Origin: Pseudomonas silvicola
GTDB taxonomy: Bacteria > Pseudomonadota > Gammaproteobacteria > Pseudomonadales > Pseudomonadaceae
DNA length: 37,500 nucleotides
Assembly (NCBI RefSeq): GCF_026651855.1
Contig: NZ_CP093280.1
Coordinates: 1 to 37,500 of the forward strand
Direction: 5' to 3'
Both the position numbers and the translations under genes were made by a program. The stretch's first letter is position 1. Each line of letters opens with the position of its first letter. A model generated the notes under the pieces. The model saw nothing but the letters and a program-made list of their open reading frames with translations, was not told where the DNA came from and ran no database searches. Of the stretch, positions 7,749-15,514 are shown piece by piece.

Positions 7749-9176
7749 TTACTGGACCGTCTCGAGCGTGCGCTCATCGTAGTAGAGCGCATTCTTGTCG
7801 GTGCCCTGCTTGAAGAAATACCCGTAGTCCTCCAGGTACCACACCGTGTCCACGCGGTTGTACTTGTCCCCTTCGCCGCTGCAACGCAGTTTCTTCGCCT
7901 GCCCGCTGAGGCTGGCATTGATCTGCGCCGCCGGTGCCTCGCTGTCCACCTGGCACTTGACCACTTGGCGGCTCTCGCCCAGGTCCCCCATCATCGAGTT
8001 CTTGCGCTTGCCCTGGGTGGTGTAGGTCAGCTCCTTGCCAACGGGCATCTGCTGCCAGTCACCGGTGAAGGTCAGGTTGGTGAGCATGGCTTCTTCGCTC
8101 ATCGGCGTCTTGCCGAAGAAGCGGGTTTTCTGCGCCAGGGAGATCAGGCCGCGAAAGCTCACTTCACTGCCTTCATAGCTGTCGGCGCGCAAGCGCACCC
8201 CCAGTTGGCCGCTGGCCTTGTCCACCTGCATGAAGCGCTCCTCGCGGATCGGCAGGTTGCTCTTGGCAGTGTTGGCCATGCCCGTTTCCAAGGTCTGCTT
8301 GAACTGCTTGGCCGGCGGCGCCAGGTTCAGGTGCTTGATGGCTGTGAGCGGTACCGCGCCTACCGCCGGCAGCGGCGCGTCCAGTGGCGCCTTGCTGCGC
8401 GGGCTATAGGCAGGCAGCGCGGCGAGGGCGTCGGGGCTGCCACAGACACTGCGAAACAGCGTCTGGTATTCGGCCACGCCACGGCTGATGGGCTGGGGCT
8501 GCGGGTCCTTGAACAGCTTGCCGTCCGTTACCTGGTTGCGCTCGTCCACGTCATAGCCCATCAGCAGGCGATAGGTCTGTTTCGAGCAGTCCACCGCGTA
8601 ATGCTCACGCTTCTGCGCGCTGGGCGCGCCATAGGGGCGGCCCAAGGTGATGGTGGGTTCGTCCAGGGCTGCCCAGAAGCGGGTTTCGCTACCGTCGGGC
8701 GCAAGACTGTTGCGGTCCAGCAGCACCCAGAACACATCGTTGCCCCCCTTGACCACCCGCCAGTCTGGCGGGGCGGTGGCCTGGCAGGCGGCCTTGAAGG
8801 CGCTGTTGTTTTTCAGCGGCTCGGCCAGTTGCGCAGGCACGCTGCGCGGCGGCAGGTAATGGCCATTGGCGCTGCCAAAGTAAACGCGCTTCTCGCCCTG
8901 CACATAGGCGATGCTGGCGTCGAACGTAGCGCAGGAAGCCGCCACCTGGGTGACGAATGGGTAGGGCTGTTGCTCGGTGACCGCTGGCGCCACCAGGTAG
9001 CTGAGGGTATCGCCGTCACGCATCACCGACTCAGGCACCGGTGGCAGGGCCAGGGTGTCGCTGAGCATTTTTTCCGCTTCGCTCGGCTCGTGCGCCTTGG
9101 GTGTCTCAGGCTGGGGGGCTTGCTGGGCGCAACCGGCGACAAGGGCGATGAGCAGCGCTAGGGGCAGACGTTGCAT
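7749..9176 (-). CDS. Putative lipoprotein of unknown function (paralogue 1 of a tandem pair)
   Basis: 475 aa with the ATG at 9176, chosen because GGAGAG lies 7 bp upstream; an ATG five codons earlier has no ribosome site. The N terminus MQRLPLALLIALVAGC is a signal peptide with lipobox LVAGC, so the mature protein should be lipid-anchored at Cys16. I do not recognise a catalytic motif. A central stretch (about 150-225), with LLDRNSLAPDG, FWAALDEP, YAVDC and YDVDERN, recalls surface-adhesin E type domains, where an Asp-x-Asn-Ser strand and a Cys-containing strand recur; this is a weak resemblance. The C terminus ends in TVWYLEDYGYFFKQGTDKN. It is clearly homologous along its length to the next gene, 9248-10705, implying a tandem duplication in the envelope. 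Confidence 0.8.
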   Translation of the reverse strand: MQRLPLALLIALVAGCAQQAPQPETPKAHEPSEAEKMLSDTLALPPVPESVMRDGDTLSYLVAPAVTEQQPYPFVTQVAASCATFDASIAYVQGEKRVYFGSANGHYLPPRSVPAQLAEPLKNNSAFKAACQATAPPDWRVVKGGNDVFWVLLDRNSLAPDGSETRFWAALDEPTITLGRPYGAPSAQKREHYAVDCSKQTYRLLMGYDVDERNQVTDGKLFKDPQPQPISRGVAEYQTLFRSVCGSPDALAALPAYSPRSKAPLDAPLPAVGAVPLTAIKHLNLAPPAKQFKQTLETGMANTAKSNLPIREERFMQVDKASGQLGVRLRADSYEGSEVSFRGLISLAQKTRFFGKTPMSEEAMLTNLTFTGDWQQMPVGKELTYTTQGKRKNSMMGDLGESRQVVKCQVDSEAPAAQINASLSGQAKKLRCSGEGDKYNRVDTVWYLEDYGYFFKQGTDKNALYYDERTLETVQ

Positions 9177-9195
9177 AGGTATTCTCTCCATGAAG

Positions 9196-9231
9196 CACCT
9201 GTGGGAGCTGGCTTGCCACCTTCCACAGGTG
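9196..9231. repeat. REP-like hairpin between the paralogous genes
   Basis: CACCTGTGG (9196-9204) pairs with CCACAGGTG (9223-9231). One G-T and one A-T pair extend the stem to 11 bp around a 14-base loop. The text TGTGGGAGCTGGCTTGCC resembles the common Pseudomonas REP core. It lies in the 56-70 bp gap between the two tandem genes and could limit read-through or protect mRNA ends. Confidence 0.6.
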
Positions 9232-9247
9232 TAGTCGCCGCTACAGA

Positions 9248-10705
9248 CTAACGCACCGTGCGCAGCTGACGCTCGCTGTAGTAGTGGTCGTTCTTGTCGG
9301 TGCCCGACTGGTAGAAGTAACCGTAGTCTTGCAGGTAGTAAAGGGTGTCGACGCTCTGGTGTTTGTCACTGTCCACGGTACAGCGCAACAGTTTGGCCTG
9401 GCCGCTCAAGTGCGGGTTGACCTTGTTGGCGCTGCCTTCACTCTTGATGGTGCACTGCACGCGGGTACGGGTGATGACCGCACCCGTGCTGGCGCTGACG
9501 GCGCTGGTGTCCAGGTTCAGGCCCAGGGTGCTGCCCACGGGCATGGCACGCCAGTCGCCATGGAACTGCGCATCGATGACCGCGCTGCTTTCAAATACCG
9601 TGTCCAGGCCATGGAAAGTGGTCTTGCTGGCCAAGGAGAACAGGCCTCGAAAGGATATTTCGCTGCTGTCGAAGCTGTCGCTGCGTGAGCGTACCGCCAA
9701 CTGCCCGCTGGCAGCATCGCGTTGCAGAAAGGTCTCGACTTCCAGCGGCACCGGGCCGTTGGGGCCGTTGGCGGTACCCGTTTCGGCCAGGTAATTCAGC
9801 GCCTTGTGCGGGGCCGGCATGTTCAGCGCTTTGATAGCGGCCAGCGGCAAGGCCATCACGCCGGGGTATGGACCGGCCAGGGGGGCTTTCAGGCGCGGGC
9901 TGAACACGGGCAGCTTCGCCAGCGCCTCGGGGCTGGCGCATACGGCCTTGTAGGTGGCGCGGTTATCCACATCGCCGGCCAGCGGTTCGGCCTGGGGCAC
10001 GAAGTGGATGATGCCGTCGGTGACGCGGTTGCGCTCGTCCAGGTCAAAGCCGGACAGTACCTTGAGGGTCTGCTGCTTGCAGTCCACGGCCACGTACTCA
10101 CGTTTCTGCGCCATGGGCGCGTAGTACGGCAGGTCGAAGGTGGTCACCGGCTCGTCCCAGGCGGTCCAGAACCGCAGGCTGTCGCCCTGGGGTTTGAGGC
10201 TGTTGCGGTCGATCAGGGTCTGCTGGCCGTTGGCGGCGGTGCGCACCACGCGCCAGTCGGGCTTGGGGGTGTTGTTGCAGGCGTCGACGAAATCGGGGTT
10301 TTTCAGCAGGGCTTCAGCGACGTCCTTGCGCACGCGCACACCCGGCATGTACAGGCCGTCCTGGCTTTTCACGTAGGAACGCTTGCCGCCGTCCAGGTAC
10401 ATCAGCCTGGCCGATGGCTCCACGCAGGAAGCCTGCAGTTGCATGGCGATGTCCTGGCGCAAGGTGTCGTCCTTGGCGCGCAGCACCATGAAGCTCAACT
10501 GGTCGCCGTCACGCATCACGCTGTTGCTCAACGGCGTGCGCTTGACCATGTCGAACATCAGCTGGTTACCCTTGTCCACCGGTGCCGGCACCTTGAGCGT
10601 CGGCTGGGCCTTGGCCACGGGGGCGGCAGGCGCCGGGGCGGGCGCGGGCTGGTGGGCGCAGGCAGCGGTGGCTGCGAGGGCTACGGCAAGGGCGACGCGT
10701 TTCAT
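9248..10705 (-). CDS. Putative exported lipoprotein of unknown function (paralogue 2 of a tandem pair)
   Basis: 485 aa from ATG 10705; AGGA lies 6 bp upstream, whereas the ATG two codons earlier abuts it. The N terminus MKRVALAVALAATAAC is a signal peptide ending in a poor lipobox (TAAC), followed by a Pro/Ala-rich linker (HQPAPAPAPAAPVAK) typical of envelope proteins. It shares with the downstream gene the blocks RDGD, PDWRVV, LIDRNSL, RFWTAWDEP, KREYVAVDC, DERNRVTDG, SFRGL, LSGQAK, LRC and DYGYFYQSGTDKN. It contains the same adhesin E-like central segment. It is probably transcribed with the downstream paralogue, after ggt on the same strand. No enzymatic motif is visible; function unknown. 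Confidence 0.78.
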   Translation of the reverse strand: MKRVALAVALAATAACAHQPAPAPAPAAPVAKAQPTLKVPAPVDKGNQLMFDMVKRTPLSNSVMRDGDQLSFMVLRAKDDTLRQDIAMQLQASCVEPSARLMYLDGGKRSYVKSQDGLYMPGVRVRKDVAEALLKNPDFVDACNNTPKPDWRVVRTAANGQQTLIDRNSLKPQGDSLRFWTAWDEPVTTFDLPYYAPMAQKREYVAVDCKQQTLKVLSGFDLDERNRVTDGIIHFVPQAEPLAGDVDNRATYKAVCASPEALAKLPVFSPRLKAPLAGPYPGVMALPLAAIKALNMPAPHKALNYLAETGTANGPNGPVPLEVETFLQRDAASGQLAVRSRSDSFDSSEISFRGLFSLASKTTFHGLDTVFESSAVIDAQFHGDWRAMPVGSTLGLNLDTSAVSASTGAVITRTRVQCTIKSEGSANKVNPHLSGQAKLLRCTVDSDKHQSVDTLYYLQDYGYFYQSGTDKNDHYYSERQLRTVR

Positions 10706-10797
10706 GGGCATTCCTGGTTTTGCCGGCTGACTGCCCGGCCCAATGGCTGAAAAGGGGCCATCTTACCGCTAGTACCACGGAAAATTCATGAACTTCC

Positions 10798-10819
10798 CGC
10801 CGGGGCCGCAGCCCCGGCG
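10798..10819 (-). terminator. GC-rich hairpin after ggt
   Basis: Perfect 9-bp stem (CGCCGGGGC and GCCCCGGCG) with a 4-base loop, 12 bp past the ggt stop on the minus strand. No U-tract follows directly, so termination efficiency is uncertain. Confidence 0.5.
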
Positions 10820-10830
10820 CGAAGCCCTGC

Positions 10831-12498
10831 CTACTTGGCCAGCAAGCCGACGCCACGGCCGCGAGGGTCGGAGGCGGTCTCGACTTTCTTGCCGGTGACC
10901 TTGATGGCCTGGATGTCGCCCATCTCCCAGCCCTGATCTTCCAGGGTATAGCCCATGGCCTTGAGCTCGTCGGCGACCGGGCCGGTCAGGGGCGCGAAGC
11001 TGTCGAAGTAAAGGGTGTCCTTGGGCAACAACTGGTGATGCACGCGCTGGGCTGCAACGGCCTTGGCCAACGGCAACTGATAGTCGTAGACGTTGTTGAG
11101 CACCTGGAAGATCGAGGTGAAGATCCGCGAGCCGCCCGGCGTACCGACCACCATCGTGACCCGGCCGTCACGGGTCACCAGGGTCGGGCTCATGGAAGAC
11201 AACATGCGCTTGCCCGGTTCGATGGCATTGGCGTCACCGCCCACCACGCCAAAGGAGTTGGCGACGCCCGGCTTGGCACTGAAATCGTCCATCTCGTCGT
11301 TGAGCAGGAAGCCCGCGCCCTTGACCACAACGCCGCTGCCGTAGTCCCAGTTCAGGGTGTAGGTGTTGCTCACGGCATTGCCGTCATGGTCGACGATGGA
11401 GAAGTGCGTGGTCTGATGAGCTTCCAGGCCGGGCTTGACGTTGTCGGTCGCCGAGATAGCGCTGGGGTTGACCTCGTCAGCACGCTTGAGCAGGTACGCC
11501 GGGGCCACCAGCTTGTTCACCGGCACATCGTTGAAATCCGGGTCGCCCAGGTAGTTGGCACGGTCGGCGAACACGCGTTTTTCGATTTCGGCCAGCAAGT
11601 GGATATAGCGCGCGGAATTGAGGGGCACGCCCTTGAAGTCGTTTTTGCGGATGTCCTTGATGCCCAGCAGTTGCGCCAGGGCGATGCCACCGGAGCTGGG
11701 CAGCGGCGCGGTATAGATGATGTTGCCGCGCCAGTCGATATGCAGCGGCTCACGCCAGTTGACCTTGTAGTCCTGCAGGTCCTGCTTGGTGATCAGGCCC
11801 TTGTCGGCCTGCATCTGCGCCACCAGCAGGTCGGCGGTCTTGCCCTGGTAGAAGTCCTTGGCGCCCTGGTCGGCGATGCGCTCCAGGGTCTGCGCCAGCT
11901 CCGGCTGGCGGAAGGTCTGGCCCGGCTTCATGGTGCCGAAGTAATCATTGAAGTTGGTCTTGCCGCTGAACAGCTTCAGCGCGTCCTGGCGGTACTGGAA
12001 CTGTTTGTCGGCGACAGTGAAGCCTTCCTTGGCATAGCCGATGGCCGGGGTCAGCAACTCGGCCCAGGGCAATTTGCCGAAGCGTTTGTGCGCCTCCCAC
12101 AGCCCCAGCACGGTACCGGGCACGCCGCTGGCCTTGGCGCCTACCAGGCTGAGGTTTTCGATGACCTCGCCTTTTTCGTTCAGGTACATGTCGCGGCTGG
12201 CGGCCTTGGGCGCCGTCTCGCGGTAGTCGAGGAAATAGGGTTTGCCCTTGACGTAAAGGGTCATGAAACCACCACCACCCAGGTTACCCGCCTCCGGGTA
12301 GGTGACCGCCAGGGTGAAGGCCGTGGCCACGGCGGCGTCGACGGCGTTGCCGCCTTTCTCGAGAATCTGCGCCGCTACCTTGGCGCCGTATTGATCGGGG
12401 GCCGCCACCGCGCCATGGTCCAGCAACGCGGCCCAGGACGGGGTGCTGGCGAAGATGGCTGCACTCAGGGCGAGGGTCTTGAACAACACAATACGCAT
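10831..12498 (-). CDS. ggt: Gamma-glutamyltransferase, periplasmic precursor
   Basis: 555 aa. This enzyme hydrolyses or transfers the gamma-glutamyl group of glutathione and related peptides. A signal peptide (MRIVLFKTLALSAAIFASTP, cleavage near Ala23) sends it to the periplasm. GGNAVDAAVATAFTLAVTYP and GNLGGGGFM are the N-terminal family blocks. The self-cleaving nucleophile is Thr364 in QTTHFSIVD, giving a small subunit of 192 aa, the expected size. LNWDYGSGVVVKGAGFLLND and GKRMLSSMSPT, with the paired-Ser oxyanion region, and GTPGGSRI follow as expected for an active enzyme. The start has AAGGA 7 bp upstream. It is preceded on the same strand by a LysR gene, about 95 bp away. A physiological role in glutathione or gamma-glutamyl amino acid recycling is inferred from the family. 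Confidence 0.96.
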   Translation of the reverse strand: MRIVLFKTLALSAAIFASTPSWAALLDHGAVAAPDQYGAKVAAQILEKGGNAVDAAVATAFTLAVTYPEAGNLGGGGFMTLYVKGKPYFLDYRETAPKAASRDMYLNEKGEVIENLSLVGAKASGVPGTVLGLWEAHKRFGKLPWAELLTPAIGYAKEGFTVADKQFQYRQDALKLFSGKTNFNDYFGTMKPGQTFRQPELAQTLERIADQGAKDFYQGKTADLLVAQMQADKGLITKQDLQDYKVNWREPLHIDWRGNIIYTAPLPSSGGIALAQLLGIKDIRKNDFKGVPLNSARYIHLLAEIEKRVFADRANYLGDPDFNDVPVNKLVAPAYLLKRADEVNPSAISATDNVKPGLEAHQTTHFSIVDHDGNAVSNTYTLNWDYGSGVVVKGAGFLLNDEMDDFSAKPGVANSFGVVGGDANAIEPGKRMLSSMSPTLVTRDGRVTMVVGTPGGSRIFTSIFQVLNNVYDYQLPLAKAVAAQRVHHQLLPKDTLYFDSFAPLTGPVADELKAMGYTLEDQGWEMGDIQAIKVTGKKVETASDPRGRGVGLLAK

Positions 12499-12509
12499 CG
12501 GGTGTCCTT

Positions 12510-12537
12510 ACTGTTGTTATGGGTTCGAGGCAACAGT
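12510..12537. promoter_or_regulatory. Inverted repeat in the ggt leader
   Basis: ACTGTTG (12510-12516) and CAACAGT (12531-12537), a 7-bp inverted repeat separated by 14 bp. It lies immediately upstream of the ggt ribosome site. It could be an operator or a leader hairpin next to the Shine-Dalgarno sequence; nothing in the window tells which. Confidence 0.35.
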
Positions 12538-12592
12538 TAGGCTCATGAAGGGCAAGGATTCAACCCCTACATTGGCAAAGACGCACCGCTGT

Positions 12593-13498
12593 TCACGTTT
12601 GCGGGTGTGCATAGGGGGCCAGTTTTTCCTGCATGAAATCCAGGAAGCACTGGATGCGCAGGGCCAACTGCGAGTTGCGGTAGTACACCGCGTGGATCGG
12701 CTGGCGGTAGCCACTGTTGGCCTGGGCCAGCAGCGGTACCAGGCGGCCTTGGTCGATGTCATGGCGGGTCATGAAGTCGGACAGGCAGGCGATGCCCTCG
12801 CCGGCCAGCGCCAGCTGGCGCAGGGTCTCGCCGCTGGAAGCGGACAGGCTCGGGCTGGCCGGCCAGCGGTCGCCGTCGGCATTGCGCAGCGGCCACTGGT
12901 TCAGGTGGTCGGGCTGGGTGAAGCCCAGCAGGCTGTGCTCATCAAGGTCTTCTACTTGCAGCGGTGTGCCTCGGCGGCGAAGGTACTCGGGGCTGGCGAG
13001 AATGTTCAATGGGCTGCGGCCCAACAGGCGCGCGTGCAAGGTGGAGTCCGCCAGCACGCCAATGCGGATCGCCACGTCGGTGCTCTGTTCCAGCAGGTCG
13101 ATCAGCAGGTCGTCAGTGTTCAGCTCCAGGCTGATGTCCGGGTAACGCGCGCGGAACTCGCTGACATGGGGAACGATGGCATGCAGCATGAACGGCGCGG
13201 CGGCATTGACCCGCAGGCGGCCGGAAGGGGTTTGCTGACGCAGGGCCAGGCGCTCTTCCAGCTCTTCCATTTGCTGCAGGATCTGCTTGGCGCGCTCGAA
13301 GAAATACTTGCCCTCTTCGGTCAGGTCCATGCGCCGGGTAGTTCGGTTGATCAGGGTGGTATCGAGCTTGGTTTCCAGCCGCGACAGGGTTCGGCTGATA
13401 GCCGAGGGGGTCTGGCCAACCTGTTCGGCGGCCGCCGAGATGGAACCGCACTCGATGACCGAGATGAATACCTGGAGTTCGTCGGATCTGGCTTTCAA
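12593..13498 (-). CDS. LysR-family transcriptional regulator
   Basis: 301 aa using the TTG at 13498, which places KARSDELQVF at the N terminus as usual for the family, with AGGA about 10 bp upstream. An ATG at 13549, with AGGG upstream, would add 17 residues of non-family sequence (MTSVGAALSASFSGKTR) and cannot be excluded. The helix-turn-helix is about residues 8-60 (SISAAAEQVGQTPSAISRTLSRLETKLDTTL, read in two blocks), followed by a substrate-binding domain with LRVNAAAPFML, ELNTDDLLIDLLEQSTDVAIRIG and GEGIACLSDFM. It is in the subgroup near CrgA/DsdC-like regulators that often control oxidoreductases. It lies 76 bp after mdaB on the same strand, so mdaB is the natural candidate target; this is inference. 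Confidence 0.9.
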   Translation of the reverse strand: MKARSDELQVFISVIECGSISAAAEQVGQTPSAISRTLSRLETKLDTTLINRTTRRMDLTEEGKYFFERAKQILQQMEELEERLALRQQTPSGRLRVNAAAPFMLHAIVPHVSEFRARYPDISLELNTDDLLIDLLEQSTDVAIRIGVLADSTLHARLLGRSPLNILASPEYLRRRGTPLQVEDLDEHSLLGFTQPDHLNQWPLRNADGDRWPASPSLSASSGETLRQLALAGEGIACLSDFMTRHDIDQGRLVPLLAQANSGYRQPIHAVYYRNSQLALRIQCFLDFMQEKLAPYAHPQT

Positions 13499-13574
13499 CC
13501 TGGTTTTTCCTGAAAAGCTGGCCGACAGGGCGGCGCCCACACTGGTCATGTACTTTACCCTGTGGGCCGGCTTT

Positions 13575-14165
13575 TTACAGGTTGAAACCCAGCACCTGGG
13601 CCAAGTGGGCCTTGTAGCGCTCGATGTCGGCCTCGATGTTGGGGCGTTTCATCACGTCCACGGCCAGGAAGGTCGGCAGGCCGCTCATGCCCAGGAACTG
13701 GTTGGCTTTGTGGAACGGGAAATACACCGCGTCAACGCCCTTGGCCTCGAAGAAGTCGGTAGGGTCGTCGAACGCTTGCTGTGGGGCGTTCCAGGTCAGC
13801 GACAGCATGTAGCGCTTGTCATGCACCAGGCCACCGCTGCCGTACTTCTGCGAGGCATCGGAGCGGGTGCGGCCGTCGTTGGCGTACAGGCTGCCGTGGC
13901 CTTCGGTGAAGACTTCGTCGATGTACTTCTTCACGGTCCACGGCGCGCCCATCCACCAGCCCGGCATCTGATAGATGATCACGTCGGCCCAGAGGAATTT
14001 CTGCACTTCTTCAGCAACGTCGTAGCCGCCATCGATGAAGGTGGTTTTCAGGTCGAACCCGGCATGGTCGAGCACCGCCACGGCGGCTTCGTGCAGGGTG
14101 GCGTTGTAGCGGCCATCGGAATGGGCGAACTGCTTGCCGCCATTGAGCAACAGAATCTTTTTCAT
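13575..14165 (-). CDS. mdaB: NAD(P)H:quinone oxidoreductase, MdaB family
   Basis: 196 aa flavodoxin-fold quinone reductase. It carries out two-electron reduction of quinones and protects the cytosol from redox cycling. The match to E. coli MdaB is very clear: LLLNGGKQFAHSDGRYN at the N terminus, QKFLWADVIIYQMPGWWMGA (about 55-74), then PWTVKKYIDEVFTEGHGSLY, YGSGGLV, YMLSLTWNAP and PFHKANQFLGM. Full length with no defects. It is followed by a LysR gene on the same strand and faces a YgiN-like gene across a 152-bp divergent promoter region. In E. coli, mdaB and ygiN are neighbours in the same direction, so the pairing is preserved here in a different arrangement. Confidence 0.95.
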   Translation of the reverse strand: MKKILLLNGGKQFAHSDGRYNATLHEAAVAVLDHAGFDLKTTFIDGGYDVAEEVQKFLWADVIIYQMPGWWMGAPWTVKKYIDEVFTEGHGSLYANDGRTRSDASQKYGSGGLVHDKRYMLSLTWNAPQQAFDDPTDFFEAKGVDAVYFPFHKANQFLGMSGLPTFLAVDVMKRPNIEADIERYKAHLAQVLGFNL

Positions 14166-14234
14166 GGAAAAGGTCTCGGTAAAGGAATGGAGCGCACTTT
14201 ACCGGCGTCACGCGGGCGGAGTAAGCAAGGCCAG

Positions 14235-14251
14235 GGCAAAATACATTTGCC
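14235..14251. promoter_or_regulatory. Operator-like palindrome between mdaB and the YgiN-like gene
   Basis: GGCAAA-ATACA-TTTGCC is a perfect 6-bp inverted repeat with a 5-bp AT-rich centre, placed 69 bp from the mdaB start and 66 bp from the divergent gene. Size and symmetry suit a transcription factor dimer. The LysR encoded after mdaB is the obvious candidate binder, inferred from proximity. Confidence 0.5.
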
Positions 14252-14317
14252 ATCAATGCACGAATGCGAACTGATTATTGCCGGTAGACTCCAGGTCACC
14301 CTATCCGGAGACACCCC

Positions 14318-14632
14318 ATGACCGAGCAATATGGTTTTATCGTCAAGGCCAAGACCAAGCCGCACATGGCCGACGCCTTCCACCAACTGTTCCTGGGGCA
14401 TGTGCAGGCCAGCCGGAGTGAACCCGGCTGCATCGAGTACCACATGCTACGCGACCTGAACGACCCCACCCTGTTCCTGTTCTATGAAATCTGGGCCACC
14501 AAGGCGGACCTGGACGTGCATTCGGCGCTGCCGCACATGGCTGCCTTCGCCGAGCAGCGCATGGAATACCTGGAAGTGGATTTCGAATTCCAGCGCGTGG
14601 ACATGCTCAGCCCGTCCAGCGCGGTGGCATAA
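14318..14632 (+). CDS. Antibiotic biosynthesis monooxygenase (ABM) family protein, YgiN-like quinol monooxygenase
   Basis: 104 aa, a single ABM domain (ferredoxin-like dimer). Landmarks are YGFIVKAKTKPHMADAF, SRSEPGCIEYHMLRDLNDP, LFLFYEIWATKADLDVH and LPHMAAFAEQRMEYL. The SEPGCIEYH and FYEIWATKADLDVH segments are diagnostic for this family. E. coli YgiN acts on menadiol and is encoded beside mdaB. Here the gene is divergent from mdaB, supporting a shared quinone-stress role; that role is inferred. The start has CCGGAG about 8 bp upstream. It converges on the TauE-like gene with a 31-bp gap. Confidence 0.88.
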   Translation: MTEQYGFIVKAKTKPHMADAFHQLFLGHVQASRSEPGCIEYHMLRDLNDPTLFLFYEIWATKADLDVHSALPHMAAFAEQRMEYLEVDFEFQRVDMLSPSSAVA

Positions 14633-14663
14633 GCGCTACCACCCAGGCAGGCGCTGCGGGCCG

Positions 14664-15428
14664 TCAGCCATTGATGAGCAAGTGTGCGCCCAGCAGCGCC
14701 AGGCCGACGAAGAACACCCGCTTGAATACCACGGCACTGATGCGCTGGCGCAGCCACTGCCCCAACTGCATGCCCAGCAGGGCCGGCAGCAGCATCAGCA
14801 ACGAGGCGCCCAGTGCGCCACTGCCCAATTGCCCGTGCCACAGCAAGCCCAGGGCCAGCGCCACGGTCGAGACCGTGAAGGAAAGACCCAGCGCCTGCAC
14901 CAGTTCGTCCCGGCTCAAGCCCAGGGCCTGAAGGTAAGGCACCGCCGGCATGACGAAGACCCCGGTGGCAGCGGTGACAATACCGGTCAGCACGCCGCAC
15001 AGCGGTCCCAGCCAGGGTTCATGCCTGCGCGGCACCCGCAGGGTCGGTAGGAACAGGCCGCACAGGCAGTACAGGACCAGCGCCGCGCCCAACGCCCGAA
15101 CCACCCAAGGGCCGCCATCGATGCCCAGCCACAGGCTAGCTGCTGCGGTACCGACGAATATCGCCAGCAGCATCGGCCATAGGCGCAGGAGCAGCCTGCG
15201 CAGGTGGCCGCCCAGCATCAATTGCCAGAGGTTGGTGAACGTCGACGGCACGATGAGCAAGGCCGCAGCCTGCGCCGGGGCCATAGCCAGCCCCAGCAGC
15301 CCCATCGACACGGTAGGCAGCCCGAGGCCTATCACCCCCTTGACGGTGCCAGCCAGCAGGAAGGTCGCCAGCACCAGCAGCGACAAGCCCCAGCCCATTT
15401 CCTGATACAGCGAAAACAAAGTATTCAT
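14664..15428 (-). CDS. TauE/SafE family membrane transporter
   Basis: 254 aa from ATG 15428 (MNTLFSLYQEMGW); an ATG five codons earlier (15443) is also possible, and neither has a clear ribosome site. The protein is almost entirely hydrophobic, with about eight predicted membrane segments. It shows the two-fold internal pattern of the family: GTVKGVIGLGLPTVSM near the N terminus and GVLTGIVTAATGVFVMPAVP in the second half. Family members export or import sulfite, sulfoacetate or other small organosulfur or organic anions. The divergent LysR gene starts 87 bp away and probably regulates it. Substrate cannot be read from the sequence. Confidence 0.88.
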   Translation of the reverse strand: MNTLFSLYQEMGWGLSLLVLATFLLAGTVKGVIGLGLPTVSMGLLGLAMAPAQAAALLIVPSTFTNLWQLMLGGHLRRLLLRLWPMLLAIFVGTAAASLWLGIDGGPWVVRALGAALVLYCLCGLFLPTLRVPRRHEPWLGPLCGVLTGIVTAATGVFVMPAVPYLQALGLSRDELVQALGLSFTVSTVALALGLLWHGQLGSGALGASLLMLLPALLGMQLGQWLRQRISAVVFKRVFFVGLALLGAHLLING

Positions 15429-15470
15429 GCCGTCATGGTGCACGGCGCCCAGGCGGTTGAAAATCTGCCA

Positions 15471-15505
15471 TATACTGATTCAGCCTCTTGCAAGGATTGA
15501 GGCTG
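15471..15505 (+). promoter_or_regulatory. Promoter/operator region for the LysR gene facing the TauE-like gene
   Basis: TATACT at 15471-15476 is a good -10 element on the plus strand, though no good -35 is seen 17 bp upstream. CAGCCTC (15481-15487) and GAGGCTG (15499-15505) form a 7-bp inverted repeat just downstream, overlapping the expected transcript start. This fits LysR autoregulation, but the binding is not shown. Confidence 0.4.
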
Positions 15506-15514
15506 GAGCCTGAC

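Noticed and set aside
5147-7918. 923-codon open frame on the minus strand opposite soxG and the chemoreceptor
   Set aside because: It is a shadow of the coding strand in high-GC DNA; the translation is Gly/His/Leu/Gln-rich with no domain, and the plus strand carries a clear chemoreceptor with promoter and ribosome site.
12593-13549. LysR start at ATG 13549
   Set aside because: Would add 17 residues not typical of the family; kept as an alternative, since its upstream AGGG is a fair ribosome site.
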